Assembly (NCBI GenBank): GCA_003342895.1
Contig: PTFA01000031.1
Span: 4,164,603-4,228,602, forward strand
Source: Casuarius casuarius
Lineage: Eukaryota > Chordata > Aves > Casuariiformes > Casuariidae
Direction of reading: 5' to 3'
DNA: 64,000 nt
Shown: in pieces, positions 34,093 through 48,600 of the stretch
Numbering within the stretch: position 1 is the stretch's first letter
Layout: each line of letters opens with the position of its first letter
The notes under the pieces: generated by a model
The model's database searches: none
Seen by the model: only the letters and a program-made list of their open reading frames with translations
What the model was told of the DNA's origin: nothing
Program-made: the position numbers and the translations under genes

Positions 34093-37000
34093 TTTAATCA
34101 CCCCTCTCAGCATGGGTCTCCGTCTCTAATGAGTTTCTTCCTGTAAGAGGGGTCGAGAGATGGGCCCATGCCTTCCCTTTCCAAAGGATACACCAATGTC
34201 TTTGGGTTTCTCATTTCATAAATACCACTGTATTGGAACATTGCAACAGTACATTATAGTCTATGCCATGAATTTGACAGCTATATTTGAAAGTTATGCT
34301 TGTATGGGCAGTCTCTTTACAGCAAAATTTTATTTAAAGCCTGGAACTCATTACCACAGTGTTTTGTGCATATCCAAAGTTTATGTTCAAAAAGCAAGTA
34401 GAGAAATTTACTGCAGAAAAATCTAGCAGGTGCCATCAAACACAACTGTACAACCTCTGGCTCAGGAGTTTGTTCAGCAGCAGGTTGATGCAAAAGAGAA
34501 AACCTCATGAGAAGCATCCCTTGTCCTGCATTGCTTTCCTGGGCAATTTCCTATGGTGCTGACCACTTCTGGAGCAGGACACAAGACAGAAGGACGCATG
34601 GTCTAAACAATAAGAACGATCTTAGTCCTGGGCTGTGCTGAACTTGATTCATTTCAGTTCTGTGCAGGTTCATGGGGATTTAAAAGATGCATGTTTCAAA
34701 GCAGAAAAGGAGTAACAGAAAGATCCTTATGGATGAATTGAGTACTGAATAAAATTGCCCTTGTCTTTTCTTCTCCATGAGTAGTTAACCCATTTTTAGT
34801 ATGGTAGTTACCACGCACACTGAAACATAGGCTGTTTCCTCCTCTAAGTGATGCTGTGGACATCAGGCTGGTAGATGACAGGGTGATTTGACAGCAGGAA
34901 ACAGATGAACAAAACAAAGATTTTGAGAATTGATGAAACTTAGTGATGAATTTCAGAAAATTTTCAGAGAAGGGTTTTTTTTTTGGTTTTTTGAAAGGAA
35001 GATCAATCTATCTATGTGAATGCTGTTGTTAAGTTTCCACCACCAGCCTGTCACATATCTGTGCAGTTTATAGGATTGTGCTTTTTTAATCCTGCTGATC
35101 TGTAAAGCCTTCCATACAATCAGTCCATTTTAAAATGGTTTATAGTTAACCATGGCATCGCTGAATGGGCCAGAGGCTATTAACCTGCAGTCCTTCAACT
35201 GGTTTGATGTGATCTGTGCTGATCCAGTGGTGCTGGCTAATGCAGTCTTCTGACCTCTAGATGCTTCACATAGCTGCAGTAAATGGCTTTGTAAAGCAGC
35301 TCTACTGAAGTTATTGGTATTCCCAGGAACAAAAATTCCTGAACCAGTTTTAGTTCTCCTCCTGACAGCCATATCCAGGCAGGCAGAAGAAAACTTTGCT
35401 GCTGTTATTACCCTTTCCCTTTTAACACTGCATCTTCCTCTGTGTCAGTGGTTTTGAACATCGGAAAGGGGAGTCTGCATCTGTCCTTATTGTTTACTTG
35501 TGGAGCTCCAGGAGACCTTCTCTAAGATGATCATTCTGCATCTTTCAGCCAAAGCCACTTTCTCGGAAGCAAATCTTGATCTTCTGCTGCGCACTAGAAA
35601 ATCTCCAGGGGTGCTTGCTTGCTTGTTGTTCGCTTCAAATGCCTCCGCTCATTTTTGAATGAGTGCTAATCACTCGAAGGAGCTGGGCAAATTGCCACCT
35701 TCTCATTTGCAAAATTCAGTAAATGCCATGAAGAATCAGCAGTGCTGATTTAAAGAATGGTTCCTGCACGTTTTTTGACATCTACAATTCAAGGATTTTA
35801 AGGCAGTGCATTTAGTTGTACGTGAAAGATGCCATCCACTGTTTTCTAACAATAAGCTGGTCTTGTTATAATGGAATTTCCAACATGGGGATTTTGCTAA
35901 AAGCTGCTGAAATCAGTAGGAACCTTCTCTGAATTTGATATAGACCCCTGCATTTTGTCTCGATAGATTTGATGAATCACAGAGTCATTTAATTAACTTC
36001 AGTAATAGCTGAGGATGCAGATACTGTGGAAATCCTGTGGATTTCAGCAGCACCAAAGCATCTGTGTTAAAGCTGCATTCAGTCAAAACCAAACTTTACT
36101 GATAAAGTGACCTTCTCTTTCAATAGTATGGAAGTAGTGTGTGTCATGGAAGTATTATCTGTTTATTTACTAACAGTGTCCTGACTATAAGTACTTGCAA
36201 AACACAGCTGTTTCTTAAGGCTTTCCTGGGTAGGCTTTAAGTAACCTCAGCTCACATTGATTTAAAGATAGCAAGTCCGTATGTATGTGTGTGACTTTTG
36301 GGATCAGGCCTAGAACTTTGTAAATCAGATGTCTCCAGTATGTTAATGAGTATTTACTTTAGGATAAAGAAATAATGCAATTGTAGCATACTCTTTTTAT
36401 CTCCATAACAACTTTTTTTTTTTCTTAAGACATTTGATAAAGACATAATTGGTATGGCTCCAAAAACCCTATATAAAGTGAGACTTGAAGATCTGTTATG
36501 GTCAAATGAATGTTTCAAAACACAGATTTTTTTTTTGTTTTTCTAATGCCTCTGCTGATGCCTGCTCCAAAACACTTTTTTTCTTTTGGGGTTTTTTTTG
36601 TTTGTTTGTTTTTAATAGTCAAAGCTCATGAATTGTTTGCATGGCAAACAATTGGTTTGGCATTATACGTAACCCATGAGATGTTTCTTTGCGTAATGAA
36701 TGTGGTAGAAAAATCTGATCTGCCAGACAAGTCACAGTTGCTCAGCTGTGCATTTTAACTATTAGCTTATGTCCCTATGGGCACTCAAAAGCCACAGTGA
36801 GGAACTGGAGCTCAAGTGTGAAGTGTACATCTGTGTCTGAAGGCGTGATTCCCCGTGGTCAGAGGTAGGAGGCAACTGAATGCGGTCATCGGTGACAGAA
36901 ACAGCAGTGCTATATAATGGCAGGAGAGGAATGTCATTGATGAATTTTGCAATCCGAACTCGTGACATCAGGACAGCTGCAGGAATTTTGTTGTTGTTCT

Positions 37001-38960
37001 AAGCTGTCTCCTGATTCCAGTCCCGAGCACATGCCGATTACATTTTGTCACGGGACGTCTTCCTAGAACTCTTTGGAACAACACATGTGGTCTGTCAGTG
37101 TGACAAAAATGCCGCTTTTTGAAAGGTCAGCTACTGCCTCCTTTGCTCCGGCACAGGAAGGTTACCGTGTATGCGATATGCTGAGCTTCAGCATGGTAAG
37201 TGTCAGATAGACGCTGTTAGGAGAGGGCTTTGCTATTTTTGCCGATGCTATTGAGACGCATGATTCCTGCAGTTCTTGTCTCCCTCGGCTCTTCTGAGAT
37301 CGGTCATTGCTTTTCTAAAATATGTTTCTCAAAACTTTCAAAAAGCGCACAGTGGTCTCTGGTTATTGAGAGTTTTCAGATACTGATTCGTACTACAACT
37401 GATCAGTTAATCTTGTGGACACCAATTCTTAACTTGTTAAAATTTTTTCCCCAGTTCACTGAGAACAAGATAAATAGCGTTAAGTGAATCCTTATTCCCA
37501 TAACTGATTACTGAAGGAGTGCATTTTGGGTATTCATATCCCCCAGTTTGAAAGCTGCACTTGCTAATAGACATGAGGTTGGATTTTCGCAATTATATCC
37601 CTAAGCCAGTAAATCCCTTTCACGTAGCCACCTCAGAACTTAGCAGAATGAGAAGATTGTTTACCTGAGTTGGAAATAACCTCGAATGTCAATGCTAATG
37701 AGTTTGTGGGAAAAACAGCATGCACATACAAGGTAGTTTGCATGGTGTGGAGCAAATATGGATTTAATCTCAGTCAGTGGCTTTTGGGCATGCAGTGGTG
37801 GTAGTGGTTGTGGTACAGAAGGACAAATGTGCTCAGAAGAGAGCAAAAGCCAACTAAAGTCGGCTTAGTGTCTCTGGTGCGTCAGGACTCCTGGTGACTT
37901 CATGTCACGACGGCATCGTTAGTGTCCTCCTTTAGTTTTAATCTTGAGGTTCGGTCAGTGGCCGGATTAAATGATGTTCACAGTCATTAGGGATAGTGAT
38001 TGATTATTATGTTTAGTCTTGCCCCAAAACAGTAAAGGTAAACTCGTCTCTCATTCTCTCTTTTTGTCTGATGGTAACGACTAATGTTTTTGTCACCATT
38101 TGACTCGGTGGGAAGAAGAGTTTTGAGGCTGGCTCTTCTATGAAAGTGCTAAAGTGTGTACCTGAAGTCATGCCTGACAAAGGTGGGCAGATTTGAGAGG
38201 CTTGACTCGATCTGACATACAGGCAAGAACCTCTTACCTTTATTTTTTAAACACTGACTAGTGCAGGGTGGTCTGTGCGATTTTCCTCATTGAATTTACA
38301 CTGTGCCATGCTCCTGCTTTTTTTCCCAAGATTTTCATGAATTGGGCCTGGAAAAAGGTGTATGGTAGGAGGTCTGTGAGGGAATAAAGTGTGTTAGGGT
38401 GGTTGTCCTGAACCCGGGTCCCGTCAGGAACAGCAGGGATTGAGTTCTCTTTCTGATTCACATGCCGTTTGGTCAGTGTAGCTATCCTTCCCTCCAATAT
38501 GTGCTTTATTTGATGTTCCCAGAGAGGAAAAAGTATTATAGATAAAGATGTTTTTGTCTTGATGAACTGCGCTATTAAATCTCCAGACATTTTTCAGTGG
38601 AAGCATTTTCTATAGTTAATTGTCATGAAGAAGACCCACTGAGGAGTGAAGAATATAGGGAATCACTTAGAAATGCACTCGTATGGCAAAATATTTTTCT
38701 TTTGCTAATCTTAGTCTTTTAAAGTATCAGCGTGGTAGCACACATGCAGTTCTGCTCTATATACAGTGGACGAGCTCTTAGTGCCGTTTGAGCAAGATAC
38801 AAATCACAGCTCTAATGCATTGATGTGTTTTGTCCTTGCCAACAAGATAAATACAAGCATTTTTTGTTCCAATATTATTGAGCAAATAGTGCTGTCTAAC
38901 TGTAAATTGCTTGAAGGGGCAATCAATAAGGTGCATCCACTTTTAATAGCCCATTCACCA
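34093..38960 (+). other. Ordinary AT-rich intron
   Basis: No credible gene. A possible further palindromic-repeat relic lies near 35888-35946 (GGGATTTTGC, then GCTGAAATCAGTAGG, then GATATAGACCC). A small hairpin at about 37179-37195 precedes a donor-like ATGGTAAGT. T-rich tracts occur near 36410 and 36590. Confidence 0.45.
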
Positions 38961-41900
38961 TTTTTTTTTAAATTATATATATATAAAGTTTGGGCATGGA
39001 TGATTATTGTTCATTGTACTTCACAATATATTGTGTGTAACTAATGCTACAGTTCAAGGACACGACAAGAAGGTCACGAGGATGTCCAGAAAATGACAAC
39101 TGTGCGCAGGAGAATAATGCTTATTGCTTCGCAGTGATTTGTAATTAATCTTAATAGAATTTTGCTGTCTATAAAATAGCCTGTTTTTTTCTGAGTTGTT
39201 ATGCAGTGACTTTTACCTCTGAGCACGCTTAAAGCACCTTCTTTCTATCCTCCTTTTATAAATAAAGTTTGGACAAAAAACATTACCTGACAATGCTACT
39301 TGCTTCCTAGTAACTATATATTTTTGCTACTCCTGCATTTTGGCATAGCATTTTATTGCATGCATTTCCATTGCAAATACAAAATATCAAAACATTTTTT
39401 CAAGCTTGATTTTATATCCTGTGTTTCTTTCATAACTAGCTGCATTCAACAATTGCTCCCGGAAAATACGCAGAGATGTCATTTCATCTCTCTGTGTATT
39501 TTTGTGGACACATGCAAATCTCACTGGAGCGAATTCTACTATTGTTTTTGTTTGTTTTTTTTGTTTTAGTAGAACTTGCCATTGACTTTGGCACCCTATC
39601 GAAAGCAAAACAGAGTTTCTACTTAAAAATTGATTGCCTATATAGTAAAAATATTTGTTAGTAATTGCAGGGTTGAAAGGGAATGCTCTGGAAGCATTTC
39701 TGTGCATGGTGGGCATGCTTGGCTGTTTTCAATTTACACATGCTAGAATTTTGTCTTTCCAAAAATATAGTTTCCATCTATACTGATTGAGGCTTTTTGT
39801 AATATCTGGGAGTTTATGGAATCTAATGAAATGTATCTGATTTTTTTTTCTTTTTATGAGCTCTGTTTTCCCAGAAAACTTTGCAATGACATTTGTGTCT
39901 GTGTCCCAAAGCAGATGGATACAGTTAGATATGGCAAGAGCTTTCCCAAGGACCTGATGCTGCAATGTTTTGAGCCCGTGTATTTCTTCTGTGCTGAGAG
40001 TGGAAGCGGCAGCGATGTGCGAGGCGGGGATGTTGGCACTGCTGCCCGTCACATAGCCTGGGAGTACATGCCACACCAGCCAGCGCGAGGAAAGGGGCTA
40101 AGCCCTTCCTCCTTTCTGTTTAATCCTTGCCTTCTCTTGGTGGCCTTGTTTGTGTTTATAAGAGCTGTACTTCAAAACAGATGTACTGTTCTTGACCAAT
40201 TTCACCAGTGCATTTGGAACAAACAGATTTTTTTCCTCCAACATCTGTCATGCATGTGTTTTCTATTTTATTCCTGTTTCTTTCAAATGTTTTTGTTACG
40301 AATCAGGTGATGAAAACTTCCTTTTTTTTTTTTTTTTCTTTTTTTTAAGCCTGTTTTCAGAGCTGAGTACCTTTCGTACAGTATCCCAGGGGAATAAATC
40401 ACTGTGTGTTATATGGTTTTAACCCCAGAATAGGGCACCAGGATAACAGGAAGGGCTGATTGCCTTGGTACCAAAGAGCGCGTGGGAGAAACGTTAAGGA
40501 CAACTTTCTACGTTGGGGGGAGAGGCTATTACACATAGGCCACGGACAAGATTTGTGATTAAAGGGAGTTCAGGACCTCTGAAATCCAGATTTGAAAGTG
40601 TGTTTGCCAATAACGCAGTGGAGCTATTTTGCCCACACAGGTTTCAGTCAATACGCTTGTAGCTATTAAGAAGTCAGATTTCTAGTCTATGAACTTGAAA
40701 GCTTGTACCAAAGATGACCAGTTTAAAAACAGACTCTCGCATGTGTTACTCTGAATGGCCATGAAGAAGTGGATGCCTTTATCTGAATAAAGACTATGGC
40801 CTCATCCAGTCAATGCTTCGGGTAGCTTCAATTTAACTCCATAGAAGAGATCTGGGAGCTTTTGGCCATTTTAATGGTATACTAAATGAGAACGTTATGT
40901 TGCAGAGTTGCCAAAGGATGGCTACAGATTTCCTCTTCCATGACGTTTAATTTGAAGAGATTTCAAAGAATGATGGATATAGATTTTTTTTTTTAATACA
41001 TTATTCTTGGTCCATGACTCTTTCATGTTGTTGCAAATGCTCCATGGTTACCTTCAAAATTCACAACAGCAGCAGCGATGGGAAAGTGCTTGCAGCTATG
41101 CTAGAACTAGCCTTCACAAGGTACCCTTCTGCTTCAGTGTTTAATGTTGGATTATATTTGTTTTGTTCTCAATTCTGCTGTCAGCTAACTCTTACCCTAC
41201 ATGTCTCTGCAAAAGCATATTGCTTGTCTCATGGCTCTGTTACGGTTTTTGTGTTGTGCCTTCTTTTGGAACAGTATATTGAGATGACTTTAAATTACCA
41301 AGTCTTATGGGAACTTAGTTATTAAACTATGGCCCACATTCTCCATTTAGGGTTGAATGAAAAAAACACATGGGGTCAATTTACACATGAATAAAAAATT
41401 AAGAAATAAATGAACAGGAAATACTGTACTTACATTGCCTCTTGCTAATTTCTGATTTTTTTCCCCTTACCATTTATTCCCTTGTGGTATTAAGTCTGTT
41501 TGGGGTTTTTTTTGTGTTTTCTTTTCCCGCCAAGTATGCTCTCTGTTGAAGTCATTGGCTTTTGAGTCTCCATAGGCAGAATTTTGTAAGACCATGCCAC
41601 CTCCCTTTGCAGATTGGTGGACAAGGTGCTTTGGACAGTTCTTGTAAAAGATGGGGGAAGCAGGCTGCAGGGGGAGGGAGGACTATTAAAAAAAACACAT
41701 GAGATTTACTTCCTTTCCCAAACACTTTCTGGTCTGTTCCTGTATGGATCACTCAGCTGTCACTGAGACATTGCTGCCTCGGGGGGAGCCAAACCTGGTA
41801 GCCAACACCTTCAGTTGGATTGTTAGAAAAGAAATGGGGAAAAAAAAAGAACTTACCCTGCATAAAAGAGCAGGGAGAAATCATAGGTTGGAAAAAGATT

Positions 41901-43100
41901 TTCTGTAGCTACAGTCTTGATTTTTCTACAATAATGTTCTCCTCTTGTAATGGTTTTAACCTCTGGTCCAGAGTTTGCTTCCTGCCAACATCTGCCAGCA
42001 TACTGAGTGTACGTTTGTATTGGGAAACAGGGATAAACTGGTCAGCTTTGGAATAACTCTGTTTCCCTTTTAGCACTTTCTACTCATGGAATACTTAGTG
42101 AGCACCTGAAAACATCTGAAATTCATGCTAAAGCTCATTTAACCACCTGAAGACTTCACTACTAAATTTAAGTGGAGCTTAAATTTTTTACAGGGCATCT
42201 GTGATTTTTAGCCCAAAATTCCAAATGGAAAAAGCATTATTTTTATGTTATCTTCTTAAATGTTTTTTTCAGTACTGCTTTGCAGGTGAGAAAGGCCACC
42301 AAGTTTCTTAAATATGGCCCCATCAAAGGAACTTAATTTAGTGCTTTATGGTAAAACAATGGAGGTCTTTAGACCAGCAGTTCAGAAGTACAGCGAAAAA
42401 AAAGGGAAATCGTTTCAAGACAGATGTCTTTCTCTTGAGTTATGTGAAACTGTAATACATTTGCTGTAATAAGAGGATCCTTTCATAAAATACAGGATAT
42501 TTCCAAACCTTTATGAATATTGTTCATGTAAATGTATTTTCATTTTGCAATAAAGAGGCAGACTTTGACCAAAAACCTGGATCAAACTCTGCAGTTCAGG
42601 TTCATCACTAATTCAGATACATAAGAGGAGAGTCCTAAGAGTTGAAAAGCATGGCTATATATCTTGTCTGCTTGTTGCTTCAGGCGTTCTTCAGCAATGA
42701 GGTTGTGCTTTCAATTTGAAAACAATTGGTTTTGGGGCACAGAGGGGATTCTTCACAGGCTATAAGCCTTCAAACTTCTCTGTAGTGTTCTCTGCATCTG
42801 TAGTAGTATGCTTGGGCAAAATATGTACTTCTATTTCCTTGAGGATAAACATCATCTTTTAAAGATCACTCAAAGAAATGGTGACATATGTTTAACAGAA
42901 AAAAAGTAGTTGATGTTTGTGTTGTGCCTTAGGTTTGAGGCCCAGCAGTAAACAAATGATTAGAGATTGTTTTGTTAATTAAACAGAATTATTTAACAGC
43001 TTAAGCTAAACTGAGGCAGAGGTGCGAATGATTTTACTGCACCAGCTGAAATAGGAGGTTCTCAAGTACCTCTAGGAGAGCTTCGCTTCCTCAGCAAGGG
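38961..43100 (+). other. Ordinary AT-rich intron with T-rich tracts
   Basis: Contains a short TATATATATA run near 38975-38985 and T-rich runs near 40321-40347 and 40985-40995. The 164-codon + frame at 39816-40310 is Cys/Phe-rich, without domain or splice support. No known repeat recognised with confidence. Confidence 0.5.
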
Positions 43101-43679
43101 ATTTTGCCCACGGATTTATTTTTCCAGAATACTTTGTAACAAAACCCATACTGGAACACCGGAGTCAGAGGTCTGGAAATAACGCAAATGTGTCCATGGT
43201 GTGGAGGACCAGGACAGTACCGAAGTCCTCTGTCCCCATCCAGTGCTGTCCCGCTCTGGTCCTACCCAGCCCTTGGTGCACCACGGTGTGCATGGTGGAC
43301 CAGCAGGTAGCATGCAAGAAACTTCCACCTTCCTGCAGCTGCCAGTCCCACCACGCGCTCACCATCCTTGGAAGAGGTGTTGTAGCTGGCATGTCCTACC
43401 ATTAAGAGGGAAGAATTTTGGCAGGGCATCTAGCTGTGTGTATGCGCTCGGCGTGCTCTTGTTGACCCATTTAGCAGGCAGAAAAGGTCAGGTCTCTTGT
43501 GGGAGGCTTGTGAGGAAGGACGGGAAGGCAGAGGTCAGGTACATTATTAAGTGGTTGTCAAGCCTGATACCTGTATTTAGCCTATATTATGTAGACCCCA
43601 CTGCTTACTATCTTTTACTGTTGTGGCTGAGTGATAAGGTAAATCTCACTTCAGTGCTCACATCCAGTTTCAGATTTCT

Positions 43680-43680
<1 letters not shown>
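43101..43680 (+). other. GC-raised intron segment ending in poly(A)
   Basis: About 43150-43420 is GC-richer than its flanks and open on both strands for 70-170 codons. It runs toward an A25 tract at 43681. A retroposed copy was considered, but no parent gene or target-site duplication was recognised. Confidence 0.35.

Positions 43681-43705
<25 letters not shown>
43681..43705 (+). repeat. A25 homopolymer
   Basis: Twenty-five consecutive A after CAGATTTCTT. Possible retroposon tail or simple run. Confidence 0.75.
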
Positions 43706-43710
<5 letters not shown>

Positions 43711-45640
43711 TAATTCAGTACCAGTTGGCTTTGTGCCTGATCCGATATTAGCTGTTCTTTCTACAGCTGGCATGAAGGTGGAATAAAAACACCAAGCCCA
43801 AATAAATATATCAGGTGCTCTGGTTAATCCACCATGTGCCTGTGGCGGATCTGAACGCTGTGCATCCTGCTGCGGGGTATCTGCCGTGGGTGCTCCAGGA
43901 GCCGCGGCTTTCCGTAACTGTCATAGTCTGTCATTTTACAGTGGATTTGTACGTGACGTGAAGACAGTACATATAGCATGCTTTCTGTAGGGTAACATGG
44001 ACAGATGATCTACAGTCTTCCAGTGTATTTTTAGCCTGATGTCAGCCTTTTTATATGCAGCTGATATCTTTTTAGCTGTTCCTGCACCTCACATTTCATT
44101 TCTGAACATCTGGCTCTGGTATCCCTTCTTTAAAATTTATTGAAGGTAGGTTTGCTATGGTTCTTGAAGGAAAAACAAGTTGCTGAAATATCGTCTGGCT
44201 CCTGAACTGTAATCCAGTGAAATGTTGTGGCAAGCTGGTTCTTGAGTGAGGTCTAAATAGCTAGGCCTGGGTGGGGTTATTCTCTGCCTTTGACTTCAGA
44301 AGTAATATTAATTGTCTGTGAAGCACCAAGTGATTTTTATTTCTTTGATGGGGTTTAGACTTGCCAAAGGAGTACCAGCCCTAAGAACTAGCCAGTTCTT
44401 GACAGTCTTAATTCTTCCTGTGAAAAATGCATTCTGCACTGGCACAATTAAAAAAAATAAAATAAATAAAAAACAAATCCTGAATTAGGCTTTGTTTCAG
44501 AGGTGGTTATACCCTTTTGTGATGTGAAGTATCTGGCTCTGGTAAAATAAACAAAACCAGTGACATAAAGAAGGAAAAAAGAAAAAGCCTGTTGCCCCTC
44601 GGCTTCCTGTTTGTGATCTTGCTGTCTGCCCCAATTACATTGCTTTGAGCCATCGTTGTCCCTGGGAGCATCTCCCGTGTGCGTGGTGGATGCTGTAGTC
44701 GTAAACCTGTCATTTCAGGTGGGCCCTCTTTAACAGCACCGCTCATTGTAGCTGCTTCCAGTATTTTATTAGAGCTAATTCTGACTTTAAAAGAAGGTTA
44801 GAAAACTCTGCAATCTGTTGATAGCATTGCCACCTTCAGCAGGGCACCTCCAAAGTACTCTCCAAAGAGCGCTAGAAGGTCTACCTGAGAGCACGTTCAT
44901 CTGTGCTATGGAGCCATTTAAGTGTGAAATGTCTCAGTGAGCGTTAGTATCCACTTGGAGTTGCCTTTTTCTTCTTTTTAGAGGGAACTGTGAAAGAAGT
45001 TACCCAGTGATCTTTAGCCCTCAGTTGATGATATATTATCTGAGTGCAGTTCACAGTTCAGCCTAATGGCATGATGAGGAAGAGACCTGCAGTACTCATT
45101 TTTCTCGGTCTGTGAGCTCAGGAGACGGTAGGGGTTGAATAGATATCTATCTTGCTCTCAGGAGAGAGCCATATCTCTTATTAAGGACTCTGTTGTATGC
45201 AAAGTGCTTTAGCGAATGGTGGGAGTTTTCTACTGGAAAAGATAGAAAACTAAGGTCACTTCTACAATCAGAAGATAACATGCTGTTACACTTAAGGAAA
45301 AATCTTACTGAGCTTTCAGTATTCATTTAACCGATTATTTGTGTATGGTCTGACTTTTTGTGCTCAACTGATACCAATTCTGCTGCAAGCTGAGCAGCTC
45401 TAAATTCCTGTGCTTCCCCCTGCAGAAGATGCACCCCTGTATGTATGTACTGCGCATTAGTGCAGTATGTCTGTGCTGTTTCCAAAGGGATTGCTGTACC
45501 TGTGCTTGAGAGCAGGCTATTGAAATTCCTACTGGGCTGCCGTAGTGGTGCGGGGTCAGTACTAAATGGGAGCTTTCTCGGCATCCCAGCATAATTCTTT
45601 GTCTTGTTGGTCATTTAAAGACATTTTTTTTTTCTCCCCT
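43706..45640 (+). other. Ordinary intron
   Basis: AT-rich with an A/AAAT-rich tract near 44448-44475. No gene, known repeat or strong motif cluster seen. Confidence 0.5.
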
Positions 45641-45643
45641 CCT

Positions 45644-45680
45644 TATATTTAGGATACTCTTGCCCTATATTTAGGATACT
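45644..45680 (+). repeat. Short direct repeat, period 22
   Basis: TATATTTAGGATACT occurs at 45644-45658 and again at 45666-45680. A local duplication of a 22-bp unit. Confidence 0.7.
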
Positions 45681-48600
45681 ATTGAAATTTAAGCTAAGCT
45701 GGGAAATGAAGAGCAGAAATATTCACAGCACAGTTGAAATAATTTGTATTGTTAATACAAAAGTAAACATTTCCAGTAAAGGATAGGAAAGTATAGTTAT
45801 ATTTCAAAAAAATAGCAAGTGTGTTATTTTTCTGCCATCCTCCAACCTTTCACTTGTGTTTGTCTCTCTCAAATGCCACTGGCTTTTTGCATGTTTATTT
45901 AGATTAAATAAAGCATACTGCTATCTGTTTCATACTGGGTCAGAGAGCATAATTGGCTCAATCTGTAAAGCATAAATGAAAAATATAAATATTTTAACAA
46001 GTTAGCAGCTGCTGCATTTCCACTTCTTACTGCCTGTGCTACTCTTGAAGGGAATGGGGAGGAAAATTTGACTGGAAGAGAAGTGGGGGAGGAGAGATGG
46101 TATGTAAAGAGGGAATGAGGAAAAGCATTAAAATGACACATCCTGAGAGAATCTGTTTGAATGGTGGAGATTTACAAAGTTTTGTTCTACTCCATGGCAA
46201 CTTGGGTACACAGATTAAACATGCCATTGGAGTAAAATAGGGCAGGTGAGCCCTGTGCCAAAAAATGAGGGAGAGATGTGAGGGGGTGGGTGAAGCGGGA
46301 AGATTTGTATGACCTCTGTTAGCTATAAATCAGCAGCAGGCCCCATGCAGGAGTTAAGGGCAGTTTGATGCCCAGCATGGGCTTACGTTTGGAGATTTCA
46401 TTTCATTTGCAAAAAGTACAGTTACTGATTTTATTTTTTGGATGAAACCTTTGTAACACTGGATTAAAGCAAAATAGATCTTTATGTGGTAATTTTGCTT
46501 TAGAGATGCAGCTCATGCTTTACTTCCTTTTGGTATGACTTGTACGTCCAGAATATATTACTCCACGTCGATTTGCTGCTCATTTTCCAGCAGGGTCTAA
46601 GATTTGTCTCTCACTTTGGGACTTCTTTTCAATCTTGAATCTTTATTTTTCTTAATGTGTCTTGACTTGTTTATGCTGTGCTAGCACTGAACACCCCAGC
46701 TGGTGGCCTAGACACTGTTGTGTCAGAAACCAAACTGAAATGTTCATTTAAATTTGGTGCTTAAAGGCCTTTTTGAGCAACACTGAAAGTCTTGGATAAT
46801 TTCTAGTTCTTCGTGATTGACGAGGCCTCCCTTGAAATGAAGCTACAGTGTGAGATCACACTGCGAGAGCACAGATTTCTCATGGCAGCTTAGTGCGTTC
46901 TAATCTCAACATAATTCCTGAGCTTGTACCACTCAATATATGCCATTATCTTAACTCAGCAGGTCTATCTACATGGACAGATTAATGACAAATTGTCTGG
47001 TTTTGTTTGGTTTCATAGTTGAGTGTGGGAATACAAAAAAAGATGAACAGACTTCTTAAAATAGTCTGTATTGAAGCTTCATGTTCCCTGTGGCTAGCGA
47101 AAGCCCATGAACTCAAGTGGGAAAATACTCTTCTCCGTGAAGCTGCTGGAGTTGGTGGATTAGTGCCACTGAAAGAAGAATTGATGGGTGAAACTGCTTA
47201 TGTAAAATTGGGTCGGTCTCTGCTATCTGAGAGAGATGAGGCGAGCTCCTGTTATGCTGATTTCTGGGGTGGATTACCCAGTGTGTTTACCATATTCTTC
47301 CACTTGTTTTCTTTGTTGCTTTTGTGTGTGCAGTTTTGTCCTTTATCACAACAGGCATGAAAATGGTAACTGGTCATGAACTATCCTCAAAGCTTTTCAT
47401 TAGGTGCCTGGAATAACTGACTCCACTTGGAGTCAATTATGACTCTAAATTCCAATGGGAAAATACTAAAAGCAGCATTAGTTCTTTAAAATATTACGTA
47501 ATTAGCAGTAACAACTCTTTTTTTTTTTTTTTTTTTTGCCCTAACAGAAAGGCAGAGGAGCAAGCTGGGCCATAAGGACAATTATTTTACCAACCTTTCC
47601 TGCCCCTTCACCTGGTTAGCGCCAGTGATATGGGAGAGAATGTTTTGCAGCTCAGGAAGGTCCAGCTGAAGTGCAGATTGATGTCTTAATTTCTTTGTTG
47701 TTGTTTTTTTTTCCTTGAATGCATCACAATTCAAACAAATGGCCAGAAAGAGCAAAAGATGGTTCCGTCTTTCTCTGAAATACATTAAAGTCCTTGGCTT
47801 ATGAGAGATGCAGCATTCTTGCTCTATTCAGTAGCAGCTACAGAGACTAAGGCAGCTTTTAGGCAGTGAACAGGTGGCTGATGTTAAATGAAGACAGCAA
47901 GGATGGAGACCATGGTTAAAGAAGGACTGGGTAAGGCTGCAGCACTTTTGCCAGGTTCTGCAAGCAAGTTGTCATTGTTTAGTCCACTCTGCATCCAAGA
48001 AGGCTCAGTCTTATTATTCTGGGACAGGCCAGCTGCTCAACTCCTTAATGTAGCAAAGTGAGCAACGTTAATCCAGAATATGAATCTTTTGCAAGACTGG
48101 TGAATGGGCTGCCTTGTTTACGTAAGTTTTTGTACCCTTTTCATATACTTTGGGCAAAGTTCTTTCAGGCAGCAGATCATCAGGGTGTCTTCTGCTGCCT
48201 TCCAGCAGGCTCACTTCTCATGAATGAGTAGCATCGTCTTTTTATAGTTGCGTTGTACTTCTGAGCAGTTAATTTTTAGCTTGATGAGACTTAAGAGAAG
48301 GCATACAAGAAAGGGGCAAAAATTGCTACAGCTTACAGAAGGAGACACTGCCTGCTTTAGCAATAGTTTTTCCCTAGAAGAAAGTGAACTGGTTCTTTTA
48401 TTTTACTTTATTTTTTAATCCAAAGCAATATCGTTCTTTTCAATTCTCTCCTTGGTCAGTTTCCATCGGATTTATGGTGGCTTGAATATTATAAATAGTA
48501 GGAACATTTCAAAAGAGAGGCTGATCTCAGCCCCTTTGTTTCCTACTTGACCAGGAAGGACACGTTACCTCCCGTGCTGCTGCTTATTCAGAAGTGCTGC

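Noticed and set aside
37179..37202. Small hairpin next to donor-like ATGGTAAGT
   Set aside because: A 7-bp stem and an isolated GTAAGT are both common by chance; no associated exon was found.
39816..40310. 164-codon + frame
   Set aside because: Cys/Phe-rich, no domain, no flanking splice or promoter logic. A length of this order is reachable by chance in 64 kb of AT-rich six-frame sequence.
43101..43705. GC-rich segment followed by A25, suspected processed pseudogene
   Set aside because: No parent protein recognised in any frame and no obvious target-site duplication around the A tract.
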